A stretch of 64,000 nucleotides of DNA from Erodium maritimum (GCA_963921825.1 OY997591.1:49125825-49189824); one strand, 5' to 3'. Shown: positions 11,601 through 21,931, counted from the first letter of the stretch. Numbers and translations are program-made. Notes: a model not told the origin generated them from the letters alone.

Positions 11601-12613
11601 TTCTTCAAGCTTCTCCTACCTTCCAGCCACTGCACATTAGTACAAATGTGAGATTCAGCCCCGGTATCCAATACCCATGAATCTTTGGAAGTAGTGAGAT
11701 TTAGCTCTATAAAGAAAATACCTGATGAAGGCACAGTCCCACCGCCCTTCTTCAGATCATCCAGAAACTTCCTGCAATCTTTCTTCCAGTGACCAGGCTG
11801 TTGACAGTAGAAGCAGACATTCTCGACATCCTTCCCCTTCCTTGAGGACTCCCCGGTCCTAGGAGGGTTAGGACGCTTCGGATGCCTCATCTTTCCCGCC
11901 AAGTGCATAGGGGCCTTGCCCTTACCACTAACAGTTCCCTTATTCTTGAAACTCTTTCCCTGTCTGACCATCAGAACATCCTTGGATCCCTGATCCTTGA
12001 CGTTCTTTTCAGCAGTTACCAACATTCCATGCAACTCTGAAATGGTCTTGTCCATATCGTGCATATGATAGTTCATGACGAACGTAGCATATGAACGAGG
12101 AAGGGAACACAGAACCACATCCGCTGCCATCTCGTTCTCTATCTTAAGACCCAGTCGATTAAGATGTTCGAGATGCCCCTTCATCTTTAGGACATGAGGA
12201 CCCACGGAGACTCCTGCTGACATTTTGCAGGAGAGAAGTTCATTAAGGACATTGTATCTCACGATACGTGCCCTTTCCTTGAACATACCCTTTATGATCC
12301 CCATCATAGTATAGGGGTCATCAGAGTACTCCATGAACTGGTCTTGGAGATCAGACTCCATGCAGCCCAGCATAATACATGCCACATCTATAGAATCGCT
12401 AAGGTGCTTTTGGTATGCATCCTTAACGGCCCTAATGGCATTATTAGCTGGCTCCTCAGGGATAGCCTGGTCTAGGACATATTCTTTGCGCTCGAATTTG
12501 AGGACTATCCTCAAGTTTCTGTCCCAGTCCAAGTAGTTTGTCCCACTTAGCTTGATCCTATCAAGAATGGTTTTTAGTGACAAACTACTATTGTTCGCTG
12601 AAGTACTTGCCAT
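8690..12613 (-). CDS. Copia A gag-pol polyprotein (1307 codons, frameshifted end)
   Basis: This is one uninterrupted frame. Visible in order: gag with ILDRIKLSGTNYLDWDRNLR (residues 17-36); CCHC zinc knuckle CFYCQQPGHWKKDC (267-280); aspartic protease WVLDTGAESHIC (313-324); GAG-pre-integrase H-H-C-C zinc site (WHCRLGH 454-460, CESCL 486-490); integrase with D516, D579 and E615 of the DDE triad; RT with MDVKTAFLNG (925-934) and YVDD (1011-1014); and RNase H with YVDASF and TTEAEY (about 1184-1230). At 8810-8812 the sequence has one base fewer than copy B (CCC against CCCC on the plus strand). The frame therefore leaves the RNase H end at about residue 1268; the displaced frame still ends at a stop near 8598. 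The start ATG lies five bases after a splice-acceptor-like GTGTAG. Whether the one-base change is real or an assembly error cannot be told here. Confidence 0.95.
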   Translation of the reverse strand: MASTSANNSSLSLKTILDRIKLSGTNYLDWDRNLRIVLKFERKEYVLDQAIPEEPANNAIRAVKDAYQKHLSDSIDVACIMLGCMESDLQDQFMEYSDDPYTMMGIIKGMFKERARIVRYNVLNELLSCKMSAGVSVGPHVLKMKGHLEHLNRLGLKIENEMAADVVLCSLPRSYATFVMNYHMHDMDKTISELHGMLVTAEKNVKDQGSKDVLMVRQGKSFKNKGTVSGKGKAPMHLAGKMRHPKRPNPPRTGESSRKGKDVENVCFYCQQPGHWKKDCRKFLDDLKKGGGTVPSSGIFFIELNLTTSKDSWVLDTGAESHICTNVQWLEGRRSLKKDEVDLRVGNKTRVVATAVGSISLLLPSGLVFVLNNVYCVPTFSRNIVSISLLDKEGYNFDVGNEIFNILCNDIFYASAKMVGGLYILDMDNNASSSIYNVNTKRSKSNDLDQTLLWHCRLGHINEKCISTLHKYGLLSPFEFHSIDRCESCLMGKLTKAPFIGRGERAGDLLGLIHSDVCGPMSTLAKRGFSYFITFTDDFSRYGYVYLMRHKSEAFDKFKEFKTEVENQLGKSIKALRSDRGGEYLTTEFLDHLAESGILSEWTPPGTPQLNGVSEQRNRTLLDMVRSMISGTDLPISFWGYALETAAFILNRAPTKAVEGTPFEKWRGRKPVLSFLKIWGCEAYVKRLVPTKLEPRSDKCTFVGYPKETMGYYFYKPSENTVFVARGGVFMEREFISKDVSGRAVHLEEIQGGTDPTDPLDNPVEEPEMVVEQGPVPATIPEGPRRSERVSRPPPRYGYFVSGGDGELVVDHDDPATFQEAVDGPDSELWLGAMREEMQSMSDNQVWELVDPIGGVRTIGCKWIFKVKMDMEGNPQTYKARLVAKGYRQIQGIDYEETFSPVAMVKSIRILLAIAAYHDYEIWQMDVKTAFLNGNLSEDVYMSQPEGFVDPKNKGKICKLLKSIYGLKQASRSWNLRFDEAVIGFGFIKNEDEPCVYKKANGGMITFLVLYVDDILLIANDIPTLHETKAWLGKCFSMKDLGDAAYILGIKIYRDRTKRVLGLSQSTYVNKVLSRFSMLDSKKGPLPARHGVHLSKTQCPKTPDELKRMMRIPYASAVGSIMYSMICTRSDVSYALSCTSRHQSNPGEEHWIAVKAILKYLRRTKDAFLVYGGKDDSELVVNGYVDASFQTDPDDFRSQSAYVFTLNGGAFSWKSVKQDTVADSTTEAEYIAAAEAAKEAVWIRKFTAGLGVIKNPSSPVNLFCDNTGLLRKLKSPDRITNPNMYCGDITSSESTEPRRCEDHLYCN

Positions 12614-14146
12614 TTGATCTACACGACAAACAAAATATAATCAGTAAACTGAATAAATTTTATGAAGATCAAGTTCAAACACCAACCAATTGATTCTAAA
12701 CCTTTAGAACCTAAAACCAAGATCCTTGATTCACCCGATTAAGCTGAACTAATGCTCACCACTTAATCGAGCTATGTAGGTAGGTCTCCATCCAATCACA
12801 TCCAATGTGACTCTTGGCTAGGGTATGTACTCATGTACACGGCTTACCCTATCTAATACCCTAGCTCAACCTCAGGCTGAGAATCGTAGTCGGGTCCACC
12901 AATTTTCAACTATGGCCCGTCACTATGTGGGTGCTCCGCTAATGCGCACGACACCTACACATGTCGTCCAAACCTACTACCCCGCTTTCCCATGGATGCT
13001 CCGCTAATGCGCACGACACCCATAGGACGGGGAGGTAGTAAGGTGTTGATAATTGGGAGGTATCGGACATGACCCGTTTTTACTTGTCCGGTTGTGTTTT
13101 AAACTTTTGGCACATCCTAGATGCGATGAGCACATCAACTACATTCCAAATGTAATGATGCCTCCAATTACATCCAATGTAATTCTTCCTTCGAACCTGT
13201 CAACTACATCCAATGTAATGACGATTCTAAGGGCTCACAGACAATGATTAAAACCAATTTTATCTTTGCATGTGAGGTGATATGCTCGGTAAATTAAGTT
13301 AAGCATGCAATTCTAAAACACATAGAAATGATCATGCAAAAACTAAACCAAGCATAAAGCGTTAAATATGTACATAATAGCCCACTAAACTAACTCCCAC
13401 TAGCTTCTTGAGCTCCACCGACTCCAAGCCGATGTCAAAACCCGAGAAGCCACCAAAGGACCTTTTCGCCCTTTCTTCGTCTTGAGTAAAATATTACAAT
13501 TTAATACACGACTCGCAGGTCGGGAATTAATAAATATTACAAATAAGTGGTACGACGACCACACCTCGAAAAAATAATTACACGCTAACTCTAACGGCTC
13601 GCAGGCCGTGAAAAGCGATAAATAATTAAATCAAACTCGGGGCTATTATGTACACCATGCCAACATCACATCACACATCGTGTTATCAAACAAGCATGTT
13701 ATCAAACATCATGTGATTTTCCGGTTTTAATTAATTGCCAAGTTTCGAAATTTTTTGATACTCGGTTTATCGAAACCGTTCAAAATTGAAACTTTTGAAC
13801 ATTTGATTTTTGAGTTCATCAAGACGGTTCCAAACTCGTCATGACTAACAAAACGGTTTAGCTCGGCATATTGACCATCCAATGGTCATGCTTGGCCTAG
13901 CTCCGTCCAACGGAGCCCCGTTCGGTCCCGGTTTCGGCTCCCCGCGAGTCCCGCTCCCGAGCCCGAAAAATCAAATTTTTTTCAAAAATTCCAGATTTGA
14001 TAAACTTTTCAAAAATTCATTTTTCATGCATTAAACCCATAAACAAGAATTTAAAACATGTTATCAAACAATTTAGCAAATTAACATGCAAAACCGAAAC
14101 TAGCAAGCAAAACCGAAAGTTCTCTTGTGAATCCCGAAGGTAGCAC
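12614..14146 (-). other. Copia A 5' leader with hairpin array and short repeats
   Basis: This is a non-coding leader of about 1.5 kb. At 13120-13222 it holds four hairpins (13199-13222, 13166-13184, 13133-13160, 13120-13136); three have a TGG loop on the coding strand. Two copies of a unit with core GCTCCGCTAATGCGCACGAC occur at about 12932-12955 and 12994-13017. A splice-acceptor-like site lies just before the gag ATG (AG at 12619-12620), and a donor-like GGTAAG lies in the LTR (14279-14282). The copy B leader matches; the A' leader has lost the hairpin array. Confidence 0.75.
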
Positions 14147-14160
14147 GGCTCTGATACCAC
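14147..14160 (-). other. Copia A primer binding site
   Basis: On the coding strand this reads GTGGTATCAGAGCC, beginning one base after the 5' LTR. TGGTATCAGAGC is the usual plant initiator tRNA-Met primer complement. Confidence 0.9.
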
Positions 14161-15836
14161 TGTTGGGTCTCGATGGAGGGTATGAACACATACTTGCAGC
14201 GGAAATAACTCGAGACCATGTCATAGAACACTACCAAATATTAGATACACAAGAGAATAAACAATATGGATGTTTCCTTACCAACTAGTTCAAGAAAAGG
14301 AAGAGAACACCAAAGAAACGATGATCGGCTTGAGTCTCCAAGACGCCTACGTATCCAATTGGAATCAAAGCCACGTAGTTCTTCTTTAGATGACTCAAGA
14401 ACACAACAAGAGGGGGGAAAAGTGCCAAACTCGAAATTGTAGTGTGAGAGGGAGAGAAGTTGTGTTTCTATTCTTTTCTTGTGATTTGTTGTAGGAAAAA
14501 GATGACTTAAACCATCAACAACCATCAAGGACAAGTAAGGTGTGAAGCATGGTGTGAAGTAAGACAAGCATGGTGTTAAGTATGGCAAGACAAGATGGGT
14601 TAGGTGGTGAATCACCAACACCTTAATCCTTGTCTTGCTTACTTAGTACTAATTAATCAAGACTTGATTAATTAGTTCCATGGGCCTTGGTTGCATGGGC
14701 CTTTCATGGGCCTCTTGGAACATGGCCCATGGCCATTCCCAACGAGGTCCCGTGACGTGCTCATCGCCTCCAAGCCTTCCATACCGGAAATGTCCAACAT
14801 TATCCAACGCGATCAATCCCAAGACTCCAAGCCTTGTCTTGATCCGTAATGTCCTATTCACTTACGGGCACATGACCCAAAACCCAGTTTTGGTCATGTC
14901 CCGAGACAACTCTCTTTTGGCCATTCTCCATAAATGTGTCAATGAGTTTCATCCTTCGGTGTGACCCTTAGGTCTATGCATGTCGATAGATCAACGTAAA
15001 ATCCCATTTTACTTGATCCTATATAAGTGGCAACTAACGAGACTTTAGTATTGCCTGACACTACATAGCGAATCGAACCAATCGATTCTAACCTTTCCGT
15101 CGTCCCTGTCATTATCCTTTTATCTCCGATATCCTGATTGAGATAAGGCATAGAGCCGTCATCCTTATTATTCTCAATCACTGTTCCTTGATATGTGAGA
15201 TGACTGAATATATGATACCTAGTATCATGTGCATGGCCATGCTATTCTTTCAGTCACTCTCGATCAAGCGGCCGAGAACCAATATCTTTCCCATACCTCA
15301 GTATGAGGGATAAATCCCTTAGCCGTCTTTCGTGTCACTCATGCAACCCGTGCCCAAGCCAATCCTGGCCGTTATGGAAGCCCTGTTACGGACAACGTTA
15401 GGCTCAGGTCAAACTTAGTTGTTGACTGCATAGTGATCACAAAGACTCCTTGGTCTAAGGATACATGACAAGCTATGACACTGAATATGTTAATGACTCA
15501 ATCTATGGCACATATTCAGGGCGGGTCGTCCAATATCATGTCCCACATGATATCTATGATCAGACTCCGGAATCCCATTCCAATGACTAACAGAACGTAA
15601 GCCATGAAGAGCCATCTTTCATACTAGTCGCTTCTAGTGAAGCTTTATTGACTAGGGACCCATCGAGTGTGATCCATCTCGATCTATGGTTCTATTCGCA
15701 TGGTGGGCATAGATCAGAAATCACATCGATATATTACTCCAACACATAAGTAATAGAAAGCCGCTTTAATCTTATTGCTAATGATGATATATACATTTGG
15801 ACATTTATGATTGAACTACGGGCACTAAGACTAACA
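14161..15836 (-). repeat. Copia A 5' LTR
   Basis: The LTR has the same length as the left LTR (1676 bp) and differs at roughly ten positions seen by eye. It carries the promoter side of the element. The 29-nt palindrome lies at 14648-14676 and the constant-loop hairpin at 14486-14521. Confidence 0.95.
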
Positions 15837-15886
15837 GGATAAATAAGACCTATGCACGCAGTAAAGCCAAGAGAGTTGGAAGCAAA

Positions 15887-16175
15887 TGTTGGGTTTTCCC
15901 TAGGCCCAATTGGGTTTCAAGCCCAATTGAGTCTTGGACCCAATAATTAAAAGTATATAAAGAGATAATTAGGGTTAAGAGACATAATTTTTCAGATTAT
16001 TCTCTGCAGCCACTTTTTCTATTCTCTCCCAAACAACCAAAAGAAGAATCTTTCTTCTCCATAGCCGTCTTAATCGTTGAAAGCATCAAAGATCATTACT
16101 CGGTGTGGATACACTAGAGGCTTCGTAGTTTCGGGGCTAAATCAATTTCGGTCTACAAATCAAGTAAGTGATTTT
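15887..16175 (+). repeat. Copia D 5' LTR, first part
   Basis: The LTR begins TGTTGGGTTTTCCC. A perfect CCCAATTGGG palindrome and a second GCCCAATT lie at about 15903-15930, giving two GGCCCA/AGCCCA (site II-type) motifs. The LINE2 target duplication is at 16162-16175. The rest of the LTR is at 40606-40697. Confidence 0.85.
15954..15961 (+). promoter_or_regulatory. TATA box in Copia D LTR
   Basis: TATATAAA lies 67 bp into the LTR, after the CCAAT-like and site II-type motifs. Its position fits a U3 promoter of this small LTR. Confidence 0.6.
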
Positions 16176-16453
16176 TTTTATAATAGGGTAATCAAATTAG
16201 AACAAATATGTTACTGTTCATTTTCTCTCTAGAGAAACAGTGATTCATCATGTTCTTCATTCAAGTTCTTCAGTAGATCTCCATGTTCTTCACTCAACAT
16301 CTTCATACATCCTGATCCCTTTCTTCATCAGCTCACATCCTTCTCATCTTCCTCGGTCATCTCTTGGTGTAGTGTCCAAGGTGGAACTCCACATCCATCG
16401 GACCACCAAAGGTTCTTGGTTCTTTACTTTCTCTCACACAGCTGCTGTACACC

Positions 16454-18586
16454 ATGCCTTCTCTATCATTACAAGAGCTCAGTGGAGACTTGCCTGCAAT
16501 AATTAAACATCCTCACATTCAGCCTCAGATCAACAATGGTAACAAAGGCAAAGGTTCAAGCTTTCAAACTCCATCTCCTACACACACAGATAAGACTCAA
16601 CAGTATTCAGTTGGAGGTTGTACAAAACAATTGGATGGCCAGAAAATGTTTTATGATAGAAATTTTAGGCCTATCTCCTCTGGAAAAGATTCAACTCCCT
16701 CCTATGGTAGTATACATCTGGGCAGGGAAGAGTTATACAATGCTTCTCCAATAGTGGGTAATCTTAATGCTAAAGACTTCTCTGGTGAAAGGCGAAATGA
16801 AGAAGGATCTTCATCAATGGGCTACCCTCCTCCAGGTTTTGAAAAGGTCCTTCACCCTCCTATTAATCTAAAGAAGCAGGTCCTCCTACCCTCCTATACA
16901 TCAAATTTCACAGCCTTTGTTCTCAACATTCCCCCAAAAGCCAACAATGAATGGTTGGATGCAATCTTTGGCAATTGTAAAGGCTTCCTTAAATCTATGG
17001 TGGGATATAAAGCTAATGCCAGAGGCAATTGGTATGGGTTTGTCTACTTCTAATCCAAAGCAGATTTAGCACAAGTAGTGTTTGAATTCAATGTATAAAA
17101 AATCAGAAATCAAACCTTATTTGTGACTGAAGCCTGGTCTAAAAATAGGTCTGACAATAAGATATATTCCAAACCAGCTTCCCAGGGTCTTATTTACCAA
17201 GAAAAAACCTATGAAGAATTCAAGCATCAAGGTTCAATAGTTTGCACAAAACAAAAATTCTGGGAGGGAGCTCATCTTGCCTTGACACATTTAAATCTTT
17301 CTGTGGAGGCAATAATGAGAGAGATAGCTCTAGAAGGAATCTGTGAAGTTCAACTCAAAGACCTAGGCAATAAGGTCATCCTGGTCTCCTGCCCTGATCC
17401 TCAGTTTGATAAACATATGTTCTATGATGATGGAGCTAGGTTACAACAATGATTAACTTTCATCCATGGGAAAGAGGCACTAAACTAACCTGGTTAGCCC
17501 TTCAAGGAATACCCTATCAAGGTTGGTGTGTGGAGACTTACCAAGCAGCTGTGGAAAACTATGGAAAGGTGGTATACTCTCATCCTATCTCAGACCAAGA
17601 TCTTCACATTCATACTGCCTTTGTGCTAGTTCATACTCTTTATCTAAAAGCTATTTCAAAAGAGGTGAATATCACTCTGGGAAGAAAAAATTATACAGTA
17701 CTAATTACTTCAGTGCAAGCTAGTGATATTCCTGCTATTTAGAGTCCTGAATTCACAAATCCATTCAATGAGGCCTCTACATCAGAGCATTCAAAACCTG
17801 CTGATACAGACTCTCCCTATGTCAGTAATTATTCAAAAGAGCTACATTCAATGAATGATGAGAGTCAAGAACTTTCTCCTTCCCTTTCTCAGCCTAATAA
17901 TATTGAGGAGGGTTCTTTGGGCAAGCATTTACTATGTAATGATGAATCGGAGCTGAATCTGGTGGATCCAATTATTACCAGTCCAAGAATGGATCAAGAA
18001 GTTGGTAATAGGCTTTCTGTCATAAATGAAGCCTTGGAATCTGAAAGGGAATTAATTGCTTCAGAATTGATTGAATCTTCAGTTATTGCTATTTCTAGTA
18101 CAAATCTGGATTTGATGGAGGATCAGTGGTTGTTTGTGAAAGATACATTTGATCGTGAAGAAAGGAATTTAGAGGACATCAATGTATTTGAAAGAGAAGC
18201 TATGGGTTGGGAAAATAATACCCAGAAGATTACCAATTGCTTAATTGCTACGGTGCCTGTTTCTAAGTCTCACTCTCAGTTACCAAAAGTGGAATCTCAA
18301 CTACCCACAACCTTCTCTCCTCTTCAGTCACAGGTTTATCCCTCTAATCAACAATTAGTGAAAACTAATCTAGTTCATCTAACTGTTGACAAGACTTTGG
18401 CAGCTAATAAGTTAATAAAAGACACTTCAATAGCATGGGTATTGGAAGAACATTTAATGAAGCAAAAGGCTTTATTAATTATGGACCCTACTCAAGAGAA
18501 AAGTACACCTTTTACAGCTGCTTCTGATTTGGGAATAGACTTAACCCTCCCTCTCTCATCATTAGAGGGGCCCCAAGGACTGGATT
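16454..18586 (+). pseudogene. LINE2 ORF1, first part (RRM-like / nucleic-acid binding)
   Basis: The start at 16454 (MPSLSLQELS) follows a leader with short upstream frames. The N-terminal part contains SSSMGYPPPGFE and an RRM-like stretch (FTAFVLNIPPKANNEWLDAI, about 16910-16970) followed by GNWYGFVYF. The frame then stops at 17051-17053. Further blocks (17123-17452, 17449-17742, 17851-18586) are in two frames, including an acid- and serine-rich C-terminal region without recognisable domain. LINE ORF1 proteins bind the element RNA; that role is family knowledge. The frame is cut by gypsy C1 at 18586 and resumes at 35828. Confidence 0.8.
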
Positions 18587-20429
18587 TGTAATAAGCACTC
18601 CCGGTCAACGCCAGTCAAACCTGCGAAAAACAATAAAATTTAAAATTTTTGAGCAGACACTGAATTGAACTGAAATTGGACCCCGAGGGTCATACCGGAC
18701 TTAAGTTGACCCCGTTATCGACCAAAGTGAGTTCCGGGGAACTCAGGGCAACTTTCTGATCAATTTGGGAAATTTTGACTTTTCGCTGGAAAAGTCAACC
18801 GAGCGACGTTTTGGTCCATTTGAGGACCGTTTTGGATCCAAAAAGCTTAGCCGTCATTGCAGCGGTCTTAGTTGAGCCGTTTCCTTGTAGCCCGCCAAGT
18901 TTCGTGATTTCTTGGGAAAAGTGCCCGTTCGGGGCCCGAAACGTCCGTTTTTCGCGAATCTGATTGGAAAATATCAACTAGATATTTTCCAAAAGGTGTG
19001 GGACCCACCTTGACACTTGTCAATTATATGGTGGTGTAAATTTTGGGGGGAAAAGGTGTGGATGGGAGTGTTGGCCGACCATATGGGTTAAAGGAGAGAA
19101 AAGTGGTGTTTTGTTGTTAGCTGTTTTAAATTAGAAAGAAGAAGAGAGAGGTTAGAGAGAGGAGAAGAAGAAGAAGAAGAGAGAAGGAGTAAGGGTTAGG
19201 GTTTGGAGGAAAATCAAGCCCTTGGATCGTCTTGAAGCAAAGAGCAATCCCGTTCCCCTCATCCTCCTCTACGGTAATACCCAAACCGATTCTCATTTTG
19301 ATTATTTTGGAAAGCTAGGGTTTTGTTAAAACGAATGACTTAGGGTTGTGTGGAGGTTGGGGAGGTGTTGGAGACGTTTTAGAGGTGTTTGGGGGTTTAA
19401 TTTCACGTTTTCCGGTGACCGGAGGCTCGGGAGGAGCTCCGGCCACCGTGGGTGGTGGCCGGCCGGCCATGAGGTGGCTGGCCGGAGCTGGCAGCAACCA
19501 CCACATGGTGGCCGAGCCTCCCCTTGAGCCCTAGGAGCTCTCGGCCAAGTGGGTTGGTGGGGCCCACGTGCTCGGGTGCTCGGGTTTTATCGTTCGGGTG
19601 GTTTAAAACGTTCCCCGGACCATTTACCCTTAATCGAATCGAAATTTGGAATTAAATTGGAGAAGTTGTAATTTATCGGGTTTAGAAACTTTAAACGTCA
19701 TTTAATTGACTCGGGAGTCGGAATTCGATTCGGGCAAGTACATTGGATTCCTTGAACTATTCTAAGACCGTAGAAACGAAAACGGGGGCTTTTGGAGCCC
19801 CGGAAGGCAATTAGCAAAACCCGGGCAGATTCGCCATGTCGGGCGAATCGGGCCTTTATGGGTCCTTTATCGACAATGTCGGGTAATTGGGAAGTTTGGG
19901 AGTGATCGACATTGTCGGGGTTAAGTTTGGGCATCGAGTTTAATGGTTTTCAGTTTATTCCTGCGAGTAGTTAAGTGCCTTTAAACTTGTGTTCTTTTAG
20001 ATCGTGCCGCGGACCGAGGCAAGGGAAAGCTGGGTGAGTGACTGAGATCATCACCGGAGCTCGTGGTTTGGCTTTTGGGAGAACACGCACGAGGTAGGGA
20101 AAAGTAGCCGGATCTCGGCCCTGACTAGGGAAAGTTAACAGTAGAATTGCATGTGACACCGGGGTGTCGTGGGTTAAGTGGGCTTATTTAAATATTAGAA
20201 AAGCATGATGCGGGATTGTAGCGTTTATTAGAAAAGCATGTTACGGGAACTTAGTAATTATTGGAAAGGCATGTGACACTTAGTAGTGTCGTAGGAGCAG
20301 AGAACTTAGCGATAATTGTTTTACTGGAGGCATATGACCATGCCCGGAGGTTGATTGTGAAACTGTTGATATTAGGACTGTTGGAGGCTTGGGTTAAGCC
20401 GGAGGTTGATTGTTTATTTTGGCGTCTTG

Positions 20430-20940
20430 GGTGGCCTTGAGAGCACGTGTTTTATTGTTGAGTCTTGGGTGGCCATGAGAGCCCGTGTTATTATTCGTGT
20501 TTGGGTGGCCATGAGAGCCCGTACTTTACTGTTGGTGTTTTAGCTGGCTTACGAGTTAGAGTCTCGGTAAGTTGCAAGCGTGTTTTATTGTTGAGTTTTG
20601 GGTGGCCATGAGTGCCCGTGGGGTTGTTGAACCCGTGTCTTTACCTTTGGAGTTTTGGGTGGCCTTGAGAGCCCGTGTACTAAGGTTGCTGTCTTTGGCT
20701 GGCCTAACCGAGTTAGAGTCTCGAGGGGGTTGCAAGCCTTCTTTATCTGGCTTACGAGTTAGAGTCTCGGTAAGTTGCAAGCGTGTCTTATGGTTGGTGT
20801 CTTGGGAGGCCGTGAGTGCCTGTGGGGCTGTTGAGTCCGTGTCTTACGGTTGGTGTGTCTTGGGAGGCCGTGAGTGCCTGTGGGGTTGTTGAGTCCGAGT
20901 TTTACTGTTGGTGTCTTGGTGGCCATGAGTGCCTGTGAGT
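20430..20940 (+). repeat. LTR minisatellite (GGTGGCC.TGAG.GCC units), C1
   Basis: Eight units with core GGGTGGCCATGAGAGCCCGT or close variants begin near 20431, 20467, 20502, 20599, 20655, 20804, 20861 and 20917, at irregular spacing of 35-150 bp. The 3' LTR has the same set at about 27300-27810. The C2 LTRs carry the reverse-complement version (44195-44490 and 61555-61855). Confidence 0.85.
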
Positions 20941-21312
20941 GTTGATTCTGGGTTGTTACTGGTTGTTGAACTTGCTTGTGATTGTGATTGTGATTGTGTT
21001 TGTGTTTGTGGTTACCGGAGGTTGGGGGCCCGCTTCCTGAAACGGGGGTCCACGACCACACGCGTCTGCATGTTCAAACGGGGTAGGGGGCCCGCCCGCC
21101 AATAAAGGGGTCCTGGCCGCGCGTTTGTGGTTTGGGTTTATTTGCATACCTTGGCTGGCTTATGGGTTAAAGTCCCAGTAAGTTGCAGCATTTTCCGGCT
21201 GGCTTATAGGTTAGTGTCCCAGTAAGTTGCAGTATTTTCCGGCTGGCTTATGTGTTAGAGTCCCGGTAAGTTGCAGCATTCTTGGGTTGGCCTGACCGGG
21301 TTAGAGTCCCGG
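20548..21312 (+). repeat. Seven T-arm-like hairpin units in C1 LTR
   Basis: The units lie at 20548-20571, 20709-20723, 20751-20774, 21159-21182, 21203-21226, 21247-21270 and 21296-21312. Each has a 7-nt loop TTAGAGT (variants TTAAAGT, TTAGTGT). Stems are CTTAC-GAG/CTC-GTAAG, CTTAT-GGG/CCC-GTAAG or CCGGG/CCCGG; two of the units have a mismatch in the inner stem. The corresponding 3' LTR copies include 27417-27440, 35050-35073 and 35187-35203. Confidence 0.75.
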
Positions 21313-21631
21313 GAGGGCGTTCTTGGCAGCTGGTTTGCAATCCTTTGTGATCTTGTTTGGTGTGCGATCCTTCGTGATCTTGTTTGGGGTGATCCCTTGT
21401 GATGCTGTTTGGTGTTGAGTAACTTTCTTTTGAGTCCTTGGAAGAGGTTGTCAATGGTTGTGTCGGGTCTGCTTTACGTGTCAGGGTGTCGAGTTGGTCA
21501 GGGAAGGCAATAGTGGGTGTATGTCCAGTTAGAGTACTTGGGTTGGGGATGGTGTTCCCCGGTGTTGAGTTGTTGTTGGTGTTACTTGTTTTGTCTGCTA
21601 TTTATGCCGTAGTCAGTCTGCTATCCGTGGT

Positions 21632-21649
21632 GGTGAGCGAACGCTCACC
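21632..21649. promoter_or_regulatory. 18-bp near-perfect palindrome in gypsy LTR
   Basis: GGTGAGCG-AA-CGCTCACC. The same element is at 35523-35540 (C1 3' LTR) and, with a TT centre on the plus strand, at 60926-60943 and 43558-43575 in C2 (the last has one changed base). It lies about 20 bp before a pyrimidine tract ending CTACAG. Confidence 0.7.
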
Positions 21650-21931
21650 CCTAGCTGCTTTTCCTACAGGTACTGTTCGTGGGACGGGCTAGGTGAGCTC
21701 TCGAAGCTTGTGGAGCTAGGAGCGGAGTCCGGGTTTTGTCTTTTGAGTCTAGTGACGGATACCTTGTACTTTTGTCCACGTGTTGGGACGTATTTTTTTT
21801 AAACTGTAATTATTATTTTGTTGAACACAAATGGTACTTTTAAAGTGTTTAATGAAAACAGGTTTCAAGTGTTTTTATGTTTTTAAAACATTCGCGTCCC
21901 GAGTTCGATTTACTGAAATTGGGGCGTGACA

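Larger units (their letters stand above)
6895..15841 (-). mobile_element. Copia A: nearly intact Ty1/copia retrotransposon
   Basis: Two LTRs of equal length (1676 bp: 6900-8575 and 14161-15836) begin TGTTGGG and end CTAACA on the plus strand. The 5-bp target duplication GGATA sits at 6895-6899 and 15837-15841. The order on the minus strand is 5' LTR (right), PBS, 1.5-kb leader, one gag-pol frame, PPT, 3' LTR (left), so pol order is the copia type (integrase before RT). Only about ten single-base differences between the LTRs were seen by eye, which points to a recent insertion. It landed 45 bp outside the 5' LTR of Copia D. Copies B and A' in this window are relatives. Confidence 0.96.
18587..21931 (+). 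repeat. Gypsy C1 5' LTR (3345 bp)
   Basis: From left to right: a TATA-like site near 19025; a GA-rich tract (19133-19190) followed by GGGTTAGGGTTT (telo-box type); donor-like ACG/GTAATA (19274); acceptor-like TTCTTTTAG (ends 20000); donor-like TGG/GTGAGTG (20034); tandem arrays (about 20430-21312); an 18-bp near-palindrome (21632-21649); and acceptor-like CTTTTCCTACAG (ends 21669). The same order is found in C2. Small ORFs inside, including a His/Asn-rich one at 20759-21061 on the minus strand, come from repeats and are not genes. Confidence 0.92.

Noticed and set aside
20759-21061. Minus-strand frame rich in His/Asn/Lys
   Set aside because: It arises from TGTGAT-type simple repeats and minisatellite units inside the LTR, and the same frame recurs in the 3' LTR.
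21296-21312. A tRNA gene
   Set aside because: Only a T-arm-like hairpin is visible; acceptor, D and anticodon arms could not be found next to it.
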